NCBI RefSeq assembly: GCF_000787775.1 | Contig: NZ_BBPM01000007.1 | Coordinates: 59,079 to 104,730 of the forward strand | Direction of reading: 5' to 3' | From: Streptacidiphilus carbonis | Lineage (GTDB): Bacteria; Actinomycetota; Actinomycetes; Streptomycetales; Streptomycetaceae | Length of the DNA stretch: 45,652 bases | Shown: positions 25,369-33,784 of the stretch, piece by piece | How positions within the stretch are numbered: the first letter of the stretch is position 1 | How the letters are laid out: each line of letters begins with the position of its first letter | Translations under genes and position numbers: made by a program | The notes under the pieces: model-generated | What the model was told of the DNA's origin: nothing | Database searches by the model: none | Seen by the model: only the letters and a program-made list of their open reading frames with translations

Positions 25369-27186
25369 TCAGCCCATCCGCAGCCGGGCGGCGGCCCGGA
25401 TCAGGCCGGGGGAGAGCCGCCCCAGCAGCCGGCCCGCCTTGGCCTCGACCGTCACCGGGACGAACGGGCGGTCGTCGGCGACGGCCTTCAGGATCGCGGC
25501 GGCGACCTTCTCCGGCGGGAAGTTGCGGCGCGCGTAGAGGCCGCTGACCCGGCGCCGCTGGGCGCTCTGCTCGGAGTCGTCCAGCCCGGAGAAGGTGGTG
25601 CTGCGGGTGATGTTGGTGTTCACGATGCCCGGATAGATCGCCGACACCTTGATGCCCTGCCCGGCCAGCTCGGCGCGCAGGCAGTCGGAGAGCATGGAGA
25701 CCCCGGCCTTGCTGGTGGCGTAGGCGGTCAGCATCCGGGACGGCAGATAGGCCGCGGCCGAGGCCAGGTTGACGATGTGGCCGCCCTCGCCGCGCGCCGC
25801 CATCAGCGAGCCGAAGGCGCGGCAGCCGTGGATCACGCCCCAGAGGTTGACGTCCAGCACCCGCCTCCACTCCGCCTCGGTGGTCTCCAGGAAGCCGCCG
25901 GAGTGGCCCACCCCGGCGTTGTTGACCAGCACGTCCGGGACACCGTGCTCGGCCGCGACCTCGGCGGCCAGCGCGTCCATGGCAGGGCCGTCGGAGACGT
26001 CCACCTGGTAGGCGTGGGCGGCGGCGCCCAGCAGCCCGGCCAGCTCGACGGTGCGCTCGGCGGACTCCAGGTCCCGGTCCAGCAGCACCAGCTCGGCGCC
26101 CCGGTCCGCGAACGCCAGCGCGGTGGCCCGGCCGATGCCGCTGCCGGCGCCGGTCAGCACCACCAGCCGGCGCGGGGACCTGGGCAGCGGCGTACCGCCC
26201 TCGTGGTGGGCGGCGAGCCGATCCCTCGGGGAGCGACCCCCCGAACCCCCACGGACCCCGCCGTCGGCTGTGCTCGCATCGGAGGCATCCCCGTCGTGAA
26301 GCCGAGCGAATTCGCGGACCATACGTGCCACGGTGGTTCCCTTCTCCAGCAGCGCGCCCCAGTGCCCGGTGGCCAGGGTGCGCCGCCACAGCTCGGGCGC
26401 CCATCGCTCCAGGCCCTCGGTCAGCGCCGGGCTCACATAGTTGTCCCTGGTCAGGGTGATCGTCTGGACCGGCACCCGGGTCGGCCGCCGGCCGGGGTTG
26501 AGCAGCCGCGGGAGCATATTGGCGCGGTAGAGGGCGATCCCGCGCACCGCGTCGCCGGCCAGCTGCTGCGCCGGGCGGTCGGAGCGCGCGCTGACGCCCT
26601 CGACGACCCGCAGCACCGTGTCCCAGCGGGTGGCCAGCCCGTGCTGCCAGGCCAGCGGGGCCAGCCCGGGCAGGTGGAACGCGACGATGTACCAGGAGTG
26701 CGCCGCCTGGCCCGCCAGCTGGGCGAGGTGACGGGGCGTCGGCCGGGCGAAGCGGTGCCGGGCCCAGTGGCCGACATGGTCCAGGCAGGGCCCGGAGATG
26801 GAGGTGTAGGAGGCGATCCGCTGCTCCGCGCCGGGGCGGGTGACCGCCTCCCAGGACTGGATGGAGCCCCAGTCGTGCGCCACCACATGCACCGGCCGGT
26901 CCGGGCTGACCGCGTCCGCGACCGCCGTCAGATCGTCGGCCAGGTGCTCCAGCCGGTAGTCGCGGACCCGCGCCGGCCGTCCCGAGTCACCGGCGCCGCG
27001 CACGTCGTAGAGCACCACCCGGTGGTCCGCCGCCAGCTCGGCGGCGACGTCGTCCCAGACCCGGTGGGTGTCCGGGTAGCCGTGCACCAGGACCACCGTG
27101 GGGCCGTCCGGATCGCCCTCGATGTGGACGGACAGCGGCAGGCCGGAAGGGCCGGCCACCGTGAGGTGCTGCTGACGGCTCGTCAC
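25369..27186 (-). CDS. Alpha/beta hydrolase (epoxide hydrolase type)-SDR fusion, EphD-like
   Basis: A 605-residue two-domain enzyme. Residues 5-295 are an alpha/beta hydrolase with oxyanion motif HGYPDT (35-40), nucleophile elbow HDWGS with D105, and a C-terminal GHWG histidine (H275). An Asp nucleophile indicates an epoxide hydrolase (or dehalogenase). Residues 340-605 are a short-chain dehydrogenase with TGAGSGIG (345-352), NNAG (422-425), catalytic S476 and YATSK (Y489, K493). M. tuberculosis EphD has the same architecture. A hydrophilic linker (about 298-338) joins them. The GTG at 27186 overlaps the stop of the M24 gene (GTGA) and has GGGAG 5 nt upstream. Opening an epoxide to a diol and oxidising the alcohol is a reasonable combined reaction, as inference. 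Confidence 0.9.
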   Translation of the reverse strand: MTSRQQHLTVAGPSGLPLSVHIEGDPDGPTVVLVHGYPDTHRVWDDVAAELAADHRVVLYDVRGAGDSGRPARVRDYRLEHLADDLTAVADAVSPDRPVHVVAHDWGSIQSWEAVTRPGAEQRIASYTSISGPCLDHVGHWARHRFARPTPRHLAQLAGQAAHSWYIVAFHLPGLAPLAWQHGLATRWDTVLRVVEGVSARSDRPAQQLAGDAVRGIALYRANMLPRLLNPGRRPTRVPVQTITLTRDNYVSPALTEGLERWAPELWRRTLATGHWGALLEKGTTVARMVREFARLHDGDASDASTADGGVRGGSGGRSPRDRLAAHHEGGTPLPRSPRRLVVLTGAGSGIGRATALAFADRGAELVLLDRDLESAERTVELAGLLGAAAHAYQVDVSDGPAMDALAAEVAAEHGVPDVLVNNAGVGHSGGFLETTEAEWRRVLDVNLWGVIHGCRAFGSLMAARGEGGHIVNLASAAAYLPSRMLTAYATSKAGVSMLSDCLRAELAGQGIKVSAIYPGIVNTNITRSTTFSGLDDSEQSAQRRRVSGLYARRNFPPEKVAAAILKAVADDRPFVPVTVEAKAGRLLGRLSPGLIRAAARLRMG

Positions 27187-28064
27187 TTCTGCTCCCAGCG
27201 CCGTACATGCGGCAGGTCGTCGTCCAGCCAGTAGGCGTCGTCCTCGGTGACGACCAGCAGTTCCTCGAACTTCAGCCCCACGTCCCGGAAGCCGAGATGC
27301 GGCTCGACCGCCCACAGGCCCGGGGTCGGCGGGTGCTGCGAGGAGCGGCCGTCGGCCCAGAGCGGGCTGCGGCCCTGGATCCGCTCGCTGACCAGCTCGC
27401 GGCCCAGGGTCTGCAGGGTGCGCACGCCGAAGCCGAACAGGTTGACCCCGGCCGGGCCGCGCTGGACCGTCTTCGTCACCTGGTGGCCGATCACCCGGCC
27501 CGGGTAGACCCGGTGCCGGTTGTCGTAGCCGTGCTTGGCGATCAGCGCGTCAACGGCGCCGTACACCTCGTTCAGCGGACGCCTGGCCTTCACCTCGCGG
27601 AGGATCAACTCCCGGTACTCGCGCAGGTCCTGGGCGATCATGTCCCAGATCGGGTTGTCGCCGACCTTGCCGGCGTAGCCGATGTCGGCGGTGTAGCCGT
27701 CCACGACCGGCGCGCAGTCCAGCACGAAGCACATGCCTTCCTCCAGCTTCCGTCCGCCGGCGAAGAACTGCAGCGGGGTGCGGAAGTGCCGGAAGGCGGT
27801 GCGGTCGCCGAACCAGGCGAAGGGGATGTGGAAGAAGTCCTGGACCCCGGCCCGGACCAGTTCCTGGCGCAGCCGGTTGGCGGCCTCCCGCTCGGTGACC
27901 CCGGGGGCCAGCCATTCGGCGACGGACTCGGCGCAGCGGTAGGCGAGTTGCTGGAGCTCGCGGAAGCGGTCCAGGTCCTCGGGGGTGTAGGGGAAGGCGG
28001 GCGGGCTCTTCGGCGGAGTGCTCTTCGGCGCGGTGCTCTCGGCGGTGGTCGGGGCTGTGGTCAT
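27183..28064 (-). CDS. M24 family metallopeptidase-fold protein
   Basis: A 293-residue protein with the pita-bread fold of methionine aminopeptidases and prolidases. All five metal ligands are visible: D-x10-D in VLDCAPVVDGYTAD, H in VIGHQV, E in AVEPHLG and E in KFEELLVV. The first 25 residues are Thr/Ser/Pro/Lys-rich. There is no signal peptide and no N-terminal creatinase domain, so it is a cytoplasmic stand-alone catalytic domain. In an operon of lipid- or xenobiotic-oxidising enzymes a peptidase is unexpected; it may cleave an amino-acid conjugate or have another hydrolytic role. Start ATG at 28064 lies 6 bp after the reductase stop. Confidence 0.88.
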   Translation of the reverse strand: MTTAPTTAESTAPKSTPPKSPPAFPYTPEDLDRFRELQQLAYRCAESVAEWLAPGVTEREAANRLRQELVRAGVQDFFHIPFAWFGDRTAFRHFRTPLQFFAGGRKLEEGMCFVLDCAPVVDGYTADIGYAGKVGDNPIWDMIAQDLREYRELILREVKARRPLNEVYGAVDALIAKHGYDNRHRVYPGRVIGHQVTKTVQRGPAGVNLFGFGVRTLQTLGRELVSERIQGRSPLWADGRSSQHPPTPGLWAVEPHLGFRDVGLKFEELLVVTEDDAYWLDDDLPHVRRWEQK

Positions 28065-28070
28065 GGGGTC

Positions 28071-29174
28071 TCATCCGTCCAGTTCGAGGCATTCGCCCTC
28101 GGGGGCTCGGGACACGCAGACGAGCATCTGGCCCTCGGCCCGCTCCTGGTCGCTGAGCCGGCGGTCGCGGTGCTCGACCGTACCGGCGGTGACCGTGCGG
28201 CGGCAGACGCCGCAGAAGCCCTGGCGGCAGGAGTACGGGGTGGCCGGGTCCTGGTCGCGCAGCACGTCCAGGGCGGAGCGGTCGGCGGGGACGGCGAGGG
28301 TCGTCCCGCTGCGGCGCAGCCGCAGGGTGAACGGCCGTCCGCCGGTGATCGGGGCCGCGGTGAAGCGCTCGAAGTGCAGGCCCCGGCCGGGGGAGCCGTC
28401 GAGGCCGGCCCGCACGGCGTCGAGCATCGGCGCCGGTCCGCACATGTAGACGGCCGCGCCGGGGGTGGGGGCGTGGCCCAGCAGTTCGGCGGCGTCGGCC
28501 GGGCCGCCGTGCTCGTCGTCGGGGCGGCGCACCACCCGGGCGGCGTCCGGGTCCAGGGCGGCGAGTTCGGCGGCGAAGGGCATGGTGGCGTCGGAGCGGC
28601 CGGTGTGCACCAGCCGCCAGTCCAGCCCGCGCCGGGCCGCCTCGCGGGCCATCGGCAGCAGCGGGGTGATCCCGATGCCGCCGGCGATCAGCAGCACCGC
28701 CGGGTCGGCGGCGAAGGGGAAGGCGTTGCGGGGATGACTGACCGTCAGTCCGGTTCCCACCGACAGGTCCTGGTGCACCTCCAGGGAACCGCCGCCGCCG
28801 GTGTCGATCCGGCGCACCGCGATCCGGTAGCCGTTGCGGTCGGCCGGGTCGCCGCACAGCGAGTACTGGCGGCGCAGCCCGGACGGGAGGTCGACGTCCA
28901 GGTGCGCGCCGGGCTGCCAGGCGGGCAGGGGAGTGCCGACGGGGGAGCGCAGTTCGAGCGAGACCACACCCTCGGCCTCGACGGTGCGGGCGGCCACCAC
29001 GACCGGGAGCAGCGCCGGGGTGGGCGCGACGGTGCGGTGGCCGTAGCGGTCCTTGCGGGTGCTGATGGGCAGGTAGAAGCGGGTGACCCGGTCCAGGAGG
29101 CGCATGAAGCGGTCGTCGTGTCCGCGCCCGTACAGGTCGGGCGGGGGCGGCAGCGGGGTCGGTTCGGGGCTCAT
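28071..29174 (-). CDS. PDR/VanB-type oxidoreductase with C-terminal 2Fe-2S ferredoxin domain
   Basis: A 367-residue flavoprotein reductase. A variable N-terminus with DRFMRLLDRVTRFYLPI (about 22-38) precedes the flavin-binding barrel with RQYSLCGDP (RxYS motif), the NAD(P)H domain with LLIAGGIGITPLLPMA and YMCGPAPML, and a plant-type ferredoxin domain with C316, C321, C324 and C353. It moves electrons from NAD(P)H through flavin to the 2Fe-2S cluster and then to an oxygenase. Its gene follows the di-iron protein gene directly, so that protein is the probable partner. A weak ribosome site (GAGG, 13 nt) precedes the ATG at 29174. Confidence 0.92.
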   Translation of the reverse strand: MSPEPTPLPPPPDLYGRGHDDRFMRLLDRVTRFYLPISTRKDRYGHRTVAPTPALLPVVVAARTVEAEGVVSLELRSPVGTPLPAWQPGAHLDVDLPSGLRRQYSLCGDPADRNGYRIAVRRIDTGGGGSLEVHQDLSVGTGLTVSHPRNAFPFAADPAVLLIAGGIGITPLLPMAREAARRGLDWRLVHTGRSDATMPFAAELAALDPDAARVVRRPDDEHGGPADAAELLGHAPTPGAAVYMCGPAPMLDAVRAGLDGSPGRGLHFERFTAAPITGGRPFTLRLRRSGTTLAVPADRSALDVLRDQDPATPYSCRQGFCGVCRRTVTAGTVEHRDRRLSDQERAEGQMLVCVSRAPEGECLELDG

Positions 29175-29222
29175 CCGGGTGGGGTTGTCCTCACGGGAGG
29201 GGGCTGGGGGCCCGACGGGACG

Positions 29223-30131
29223 TCAGTGCGCGGCGGCGCGGGCGGCCGGGGAGCTGCCGAGGTAGGCGACGGCCTGCCGGGTGGAGCCCTCCTGGGTCGG
29301 GTGGTAGTGCCGGCCGAGGTAGCGCGCGGCGGAGCGGCCGGCCCTGCCCAGCCGGGGCAGCAGCCCGCGCCGGGACGCCGCGGTGTAGGCGCGCCAGCTG
29401 GGGCGGGCCTGGCCGGGCGCCAGCGTCGGGTCGTTGGCCAGCAGGAAGCGGGTGCCGCGGACCCACAGGTGCACCAGCACGGGGCCGGTGATCGCCATGG
29501 CCCTGATCCGGCGGCCGTACCCCGGGTCGAGGTGCCGCAGCAGGTCGAAGGCGACACTGCGGTGCTCGACCTCCTCGGCGCCGTGCCAGCGGATCAGGTC
29601 CAGCATGGTCGGGTCGACGCCGGCCCGGTCCAGGCCGTCCGCGTTCAGCACCCAGTCGCCCAGGAAGGCGGTGAAGTGCTCGATGGCGGCGATCACGGCG
29701 ACCCGCTCGACCACGTTCTCCCGAGCGGCGGTGCCGGTGAGTTCGGGGTGCTCGCCCAGCACCCGCTGGAACAGGTACTCGGCCTGCCGGGTGTAGGGGC
29801 GCGGGTCCAGGCCCTTGGCCAGCAGGTGGTCCAGCACGCCCTGGTGCGCCTCGGCGTGGACGGCCTCCTGGCCGATGAAGCCCAGCACCTCCTCGCGCAG
29901 CCGCTCGTCGCGGATCAGCGGGAGCGCCTCCTTGAAGGTCCGGACGAACCAGCGTTCGCCCTCGGGGAGCAGCAGGTGCAGCACGTTGATGACGTGGGTG
30001 GCCATCGGCTCGCCGGGGATCCAGTGCATCGGCAGGGCGTTCCAGTCGAACCGGACGTTCCTGGGCTGCAGGACGAGGCCGTGGTGTTCGTCGTCCCTGT
30101 CCGGAGTGCGGGGGGCCGGAGTGTGGGGCAT
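29223..30131 (-). CDS. PF10118 family protein, ferritin-like di-iron fold
   Basis: A 302-residue protein of the family annotated as predicted metal-dependent hydrolase (PF10118/COG3687). The sequence shows the pattern of a four-helix di-iron site: E59 (helix 1), E89-x-x-H92 with H96 (QEAVHAEAH), E151 (AIEHFTA) and E187-x-x-H190 (GAEEVEH). That is the ligand set of ferritin-like oxygenases and desaturases rather than of typical hydrolases. GGGAGG lies 4 nt before the ATG at 30131. It is the first gene of the operon and lies opposite the TetR gene. With the reductase directly downstream, a role as an oxygenase component is inferred; the official family function is not proven. Confidence 0.87.
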   Translation of the reverse strand: MPHTPAPRTPDRDDEHHGLVLQPRNVRFDWNALPMHWIPGEPMATHVINVLHLLLPEGERWFVRTFKEALPLIRDERLREEVLGFIGQEAVHAEAHQGVLDHLLAKGLDPRPYTRQAEYLFQRVLGEHPELTGTAARENVVERVAVIAAIEHFTAFLGDWVLNADGLDRAGVDPTMLDLIRWHGAEEVEHRSVAFDLLRHLDPGYGRRIRAMAITGPVLVHLWVRGTRFLLANDPTLAPGQARPSWRAYTAASRRGLLPRLGRAGRSAARYLGRHYHPTQEGSTRQAVAYLGSSPAARAAAH

Positions 30132-30202
30132 GGGTCCTCCCTGACCGAATCCTCATCGGTGATTCTGGTTGATGCCCTTATTGATGCTTACTCAACAGTA
30201 GG

Positions 30203-30227
30203 GTCTATTGAGGACAAGTCAATAGAC
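30203..30227. promoter_or_regulatory. TetR operator in the divergent promoter
   Basis: GTCTATTGA (30203-30211) and TCAATAGAC (30219-30227) are a perfect 9-bp inverted repeat with a 7-bp spacer. It overlaps the -10-like TAGACT (30223-30228) of the tetR gene and lies between the divergent genes, so the TetR protein probably represses both itself and the PF10118 operon. A further weaker pair, CTCAA/TTGAG, is at 30191-30195 and 30208-30212. Confidence 0.75.
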
Positions 30228-30234
30228 TGTGCAC

Positions 30235-30885
30235 ATGGTTCGTTCCGCCGGCTCCCGGCTGTCCCCCGCCGACCGCAAGACGCAGATCCTCGCCGCCGCG
30301 CGGGGGCTGCTGGAGAGTCGCAGCATCGACGCCCTCTCGGTGGAGGCGGTGGCCGAGGAGGTGGGAGTCTCGCCCGGACTGCTGTTCCACTACTTCGGCT
30401 CGCAGCGCAAGCTGCGCCAGGCGGTGCTGCGGACGGTGGCCGACGAACTGCTGGAGCACGTCCGGCCCGACCCCGCACTCACCCCCTCCGAGCAGCTGCG
30501 CTCCGGGATCGACACCTTCGTGGAACAGGTCTCCCGGCACCCCGCCGTCTATCTGGCCGTGGTCCGGCTGACCACCACCGGGGACAACGCGGAGATGAAG
30601 GCGCTGCACCGGGCCATGCGGACCACGTTCACCGAGTGGATCACGGCCGGGCTGATGGGCGCCGGGATGCCGCCGAACCCCTCCGTGGCGATGGCGGTGC
30701 AGGGGTGGCAGGCCTTCATGGAGGAGGTCGTGCTGGTCTGGCTGGACCAGCCCGCGGCGGAGCGGATGGAGCGGGCCGAGCTGGTGGAGCTCTGCCACCG
30801 CGCCTGCTACCAGCTGGTCATGGTGGCCCTGGACGACGCGGAGGCCTGGGAGCGGATGCGGCCGGCGCTGCGTCCCGAACCTTGA
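30235..30885 (+). CDS. TetR family transcriptional regulator
   Basis: A 216-residue repressor. The N-terminal DNA-binding domain has RKTQILAAARGLLESR and the HTH EAVAEEVGVSPGLLFHYFGSQRKL (about residues 37-60); the helical ligand domain follows. The ATG at 30235 is preceded not by a ribosome site but by TAGACT ending 6 nt before it, so the mRNA is probably leaderless; a GTG two codons upstream is in frame. It is divergent from the PF10118 operon across a 103-bp gap with a perfect operator, the usual layout of a local TetR controlling an adjacent catabolic operon. Ligand unknown; a fatty acid or CoA ester would fit the operon. Confidence 0.92.
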   Translation: MVRSAGSRLSPADRKTQILAAARGLLESRSIDALSVEAVAEEVGVSPGLLFHYFGSQRKLRQAVLRTVADELLEHVRPDPALTPSEQLRSGIDTFVEQVSRHPAVYLAVVRLTTTGDNAEMKALHRAMRTTFTEWITAGLMGAGMPPNPSVAMAVQGWQAFMEEVVLVWLDQPAAERMERAELVELCHRACYQLVMVALDDAEAWERMRPALRPEP

Positions 30886-30903
30886 GCCCTAACTTTGAGA
30901 AGG

Positions 30904-30920
30904 CATAAGTTCGGCTTATG
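30904..30920. other. Small inverted repeat after tetR
   Basis: CATAAG and CTTATG flank TTCGG. It lies 18 bp after the tetR stop and about 100 bp before fprA; it may be a weak terminator or an operator for the fprA promoter. Confidence 0.3.
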
Positions 30921-30960
30921 TGGTCATAGGCGAGGACGGGGTACTGTTCCTCGATCACTA

Positions 30961-30979
30961 TTAGGCATGCTTACCCTTA
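30961..30979 (+). promoter_or_regulatory. Iron-box-like site upstream of fprA
   Basis: TTAGGCATGCTTACCCTTA matches the 19-bp actinobacterial iron box (TTAGGTTAGSCTAACCTAA, bound by DmdR1/IdeR) at about 13 positions, including the TTAGG and ACC half-site cores. It lies 43 bp before the fprA start and overlaps a TATTAG -10-like hexamer (30959-30964). Iron-dependent repression of fprA would follow. Confidence 0.5.
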
Positions 30980-31021
30980 CCGGAGCCTGTCTGCCGTAAC
31001 GCCTGAACCAAAGGACGCCTC

Positions 31022-32383
31022 ATGCCTCGCCCTCTGCGGGTTGCCATCGTCGGAGCCGGCCCTGCCGGGATCTACGCCGCCGACGCCCTGATGAAGTCCG
31101 ATGCCGCGGCCGAGCCCGGGGTCTCCATCGACCTGTTCGAGCGGATGCCGGCCCCCTTCGGACTGATCCGCTACGGCGTCGCGCCCGACCACCCGCGCAT
31201 CAAGGGCATCATCACCGCGCTGCACCAGGTGCTCGACAAGCCGCAGATCCGCCTGTTCGGCAACATCGACTACCCGAGCGACCTCAACCTGGACGACCTG
31301 CGCCAGTTCTACGACGCCGTCATCTTCTCCACCGGCGCCAGCGCCGACCGGGCGCTGAACATACCCGGCATCGAGCTGGAGGGCTCCTACGGCGCCGCCG
31401 ACTTCGTCTCCTGGTTCGACGGCCACCCGGACGTCCCCCGCACCTGGCCGTTGGAGGCCGAGAAGGTCGCCGTGCTCGGGGTCGGCAACGTCGCCCTGGA
31501 CGTGGCCCGGATCCTGGCCAAGACCGGGGACGAGCTGCTGCCCACCGAGATCCCCGCCAACGTCCACGCCGGCCTGGCCGCCAACAAGGCGCTGGAGGTG
31601 CACGTCTTCGGACGCCGCGGTCCGGCCCAGGCCAAGTTCAGCCCGATGGAGCTGCGCGAGCTGGACCACTCGCCCAACATCGAGGTCATCGTCAACCCCG
31701 AGGACATCGACTACGACGAGGGCAGCATCACCACCCGGCGCAGCAACAAGCAGGCCGACATGGTCGCCTCCACGCTGGAGAACTGGGCCATCCGCGATGT
31801 CGGCGACCGCCCGCACAAGCTCTTCCTGCACTTCTTCGAGTCCCCGACCGAGGTGCTCGGCGAGGACGGCCGGGTGGTCGGGCTGCGCACCGAGCGCACC
31901 GAACTGGACGGCACCGGCAATGTGAAGGGGACCGGCAGGTTCACCGACTGGGAGGTCCAGTCGGTCTACCGCGCGGTCGGCTACCTCTCCTCAGAGCTGC
32001 CGAAGCTGCCGTTCGACGAGGACAGCGGGACGGTGCCGCACGAGGCCGGACGGGTGATCGAGGGCGGCGAGCACCTGGCCTCGACGTACGTCACCGGGTG
32101 GATCAAGCGCGGTCCGGTGGGGCTGATCGGGCACACCAAGGGCGACGCCAACGAGACCGTCGCCAACCTGCTCGCCGACCACCGGGCCGGGAGGCTGGCG
32201 GCGCCGGCGGAGCCGGAGGAAGCCGCGGTCACGGCGTTCCTGGAGGCGGCGGGCGTGCGGTACACGACGTGGGACGGCTGGTACAAGCTGGACGCGGCGG
32301 AGAAGGCGCTGGGGGCCGCGCAGGGGCGGGAGCGGGTGAAGATCGTTCCTCGGGACGGGATGCTGGACGCGAGCGGGGCGTAG
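31022..32383 (+). CDS. fprA: NADPH-ferredoxin reductase FprA-like
   Basis: A 453-residue adrenodoxin-reductase-type flavoprotein. The FAD fold is VAIVGAGPAGIYAADAL (8-24), followed by PFGLIRYGVAPDHP, which is characteristic of this family; the NADPH domain has AVLGVGNVALDVARIL, and the C-terminal FAD part has YVTGWIKRGPVGLIGHTKGDA. It reduces ferredoxin with NADPH; the ferredoxin could serve P450s or the sulfite reductase in this window. AAAGGA lies 6 nt before the ATG at 31022. An iron-box-like site is in the promoter region. It is close to M. tuberculosis FprA in layout and length. Confidence 0.93.
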   Translation: MPRPLRVAIVGAGPAGIYAADALMKSDAAAEPGVSIDLFERMPAPFGLIRYGVAPDHPRIKGIITALHQVLDKPQIRLFGNIDYPSDLNLDDLRQFYDAVIFSTGASADRALNIPGIELEGSYGAADFVSWFDGHPDVPRTWPLEAEKVAVLGVGNVALDVARILAKTGDELLPTEIPANVHAGLAANKALEVHVFGRRGPAQAKFSPMELRELDHSPNIEVIVNPEDIDYDEGSITTRRSNKQADMVASTLENWAIRDVGDRPHKLFLHFFESPTEVLGEDGRVVGLRTERTELDGTGNVKGTGRFTDWEVQSVYRAVGYLSSELPKLPFDEDSGTVPHEAGRVIEGGEHLASTYVTGWIKRGPVGLIGHTKGDANETVANLLADHRAGRLAAPAEPEEAAVTAFLEAAGVRYTTWDGWYKLDAAEKALGAAQGRERVKIVPRDGMLDASGA

Positions 32384-32396
32384 CAGGAGTACGGCC

Positions 32397-32463
32397 GGGG
32401 CTGTGCGGCGAGTGCGCGTGGGTGCGTGGCTTGTCGCGCACGCAGCCGATCGAGCACAGCCCC
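32397..32463. terminator. Long imperfect stem-loop after fprA
   Basis: GGGGCTGTGC (32397-32406) pairs perfectly with GCACAGCCCC (32454-32463); inner segments TGCGCG and CGCGCA give a second short stem. It begins 14 bp after the fprA stop. It is probably a terminator. Confidence 0.5.
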
Positions 32464-32511
32464 GCTGGCCGGGTGCCTGGTCGGGGGCTGCTGGTTGGAT
32501 AGGCTCTTAGG

Positions 32512-33738
32512 GTGCAACCAGCAGGCGAAACGCCATCACCCAAGGCCCGGCACCGGGCCAGGCCGTCCCGGCGGGCCGGGGAGCGGCGGGCCGGTGCGCG
32601 GTACCGGACGATCGCGTGGCAGCTGGTGAAGGACACCACCAACACCTGCCTGGAGTACCGGGTCACCGGGCTCGCCGCCGAGGTGGCGTTCTTCACGCTG
32701 ATGTCGGTGCCGCCGCTGCTGCTGTGCGTCGCGGGGACGCTGGGCTACCTCAGCTCCGGCACCATCAACGTGCTGGAGCAGGACATCCTCAACGCGGCGG
32801 CCACCGTGCTGTCCCCGTCCTCCATCGACCAGACCGTCAAGCCCCTGCTGAACAGCGTCTTCAGCGCCGGCAGGCCGGACCTGATCTCGATCGGCTTCAT
32901 GCTGGCGCTGTGGTCGGGATCGCGGGCGCTGTACGTCTTCGTCGAGACCGTGACCATCATGTACGGGCTGGAGGGCAAGCGCGGGATCATCCACACCCGG
33001 ATGCTCTCGCTCGGCCTCTACATCGTCGCGCTGATCGTCGCCACCATCGTGCTGCCGCTGGTGGTGGCCGGTCCCGGAGAGGTGATCCACCTCTTCCCGC
33101 AGTCGGCGGGGCTGGTGCACGCGCTGTACTGGCCGGGGGCGATGGTGCTCTCGGTGGTCTTCCTCACCACGCTCTACCACGTGGCCGTCCCGGTGCGGAC
33201 GCCGTGGAAGGAGGACCTGCCCGGGGCGCTGGTGGCGCTGCTGGTGCTGGTGATCGGCAGCGGCGTGCTGCGGCTCTACCTGGTGCACGCGGTCGAGGGG
33301 CCGACCGTGTACGGGTCGCTGGCCGCGCCGGTCGCGGTGCTGCTGTGGATCGGGGTGACCGCGCTCGCGGTGCTGATCGGCGCGGCGATGAACGCCGCCA
33401 TCGACCGGATGTGGCCCAGCCGGGAGACGGCGATGGCCCGGGCCGAGAACGAGAAGGCCCGCGAGGAGGCGGCGGCGGAGCTGGTACGCCGTGCCGAGGC
33501 CCGCCGCGCGGCGGTGCGCAACAAGGCGGCCAACCCGGCGCCGGAGGGCGAGGAGGCCGAGGGCGAGGCCCCGTCCGAGTACCCGGAGCGCTGGGCCGAC
33601 TTCCTGGCGCCGACCAACCTCCGCGACCGGATCCAGTCCCGGAAGATCCGCCGCCGCAACCCCTATCCGCCGCCCGAGGACCCGAAGGACCGCCGCAGGC
33701 GCGGCGGCTGGGAGCGCGGCCGCCGCGGCGGCCTCTGA
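32512..33738 (+). CDS. YihY/BrkB family membrane protein
   Basis: A 408-residue inner-membrane protein of the YihY/BrkB family (once called ribonuclease BN, since corrected). A basic N-terminus of about 35 residues precedes the conserved VTGLAAEVAFFTLMSVPPLLL, then about six membrane helices, with ALWSGSRALYVFVETVTIMYG and GPTVYGSLAAPVAVLLWIG typical of the family. The C-terminal 100 residues are hydrophilic and highly charged (long Glu/Ala/Arg helix, then Arg-rich tail). Function in actinobacteria is unknown; lipid or ion handling has been suggested. The GTG at 32512 has no ribosome site but TAGGCT ends 6 nt before it, so a leaderless mRNA is likely. Confidence 0.92.
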   Translation: MQPAGETPSPKARHRARPSRRAGERRAGARYRTIAWQLVKDTTNTCLEYRVTGLAAEVAFFTLMSVPPLLLCVAGTLGYLSSGTINVLEQDILNAAATVLSPSSIDQTVKPLLNSVFSAGRPDLISIGFMLALWSGSRALYVFVETVTIMYGLEGKRGIIHTRMLSLGLYIVALIVATIVLPLVVAGPGEVIHLFPQSAGLVHALYWPGAMVLSVVFLTTLYHVAVPVRTPWKEDLPGALVALLVLVIGSGVLRLYLVHAVEGPTVYGSLAAPVAVLLWIGVTALAVLIGAAMNAAIDRMWPSRETAMARAENEKAREEAAAELVRRAEARRAAVRNKAANPAPEGEEAEGEAPSEYPERWADFLAPTNLRDRIQSRKIRRRNPYPPPEDPKDRRRRGGWERGRRGGL

Positions 33739-33739
33739 C

Positions 33740-33784
33740 CCGGTGCGGCCGCGAACCGGCCCGGACCGGTCGGTGCGGCACCGG
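33740..33784. terminator. Nested hairpin after the YihY gene
   Basis: CCGGTGC (33740-33746) pairs with GCACCGG (33778-33784), and ACCGG/CCGGT forms an inner stem. It starts 2 bp after the stop codon at 33738. No U-tract. Confidence 0.45.

Noticed and set aside
27207-30908. Plus-strand open frame of about 1230 codons across the PF10118 operon
   Set aside because: It runs antisense to four motif-bearing genes and out of frame through tetR; no ribosome site or domain.
32512-33738. Ribonuclease BN annotation for the YihY/BrkB protein
   Set aside because: The name came from an early misassignment; the protein is a multi-span membrane protein without nuclease motifs.
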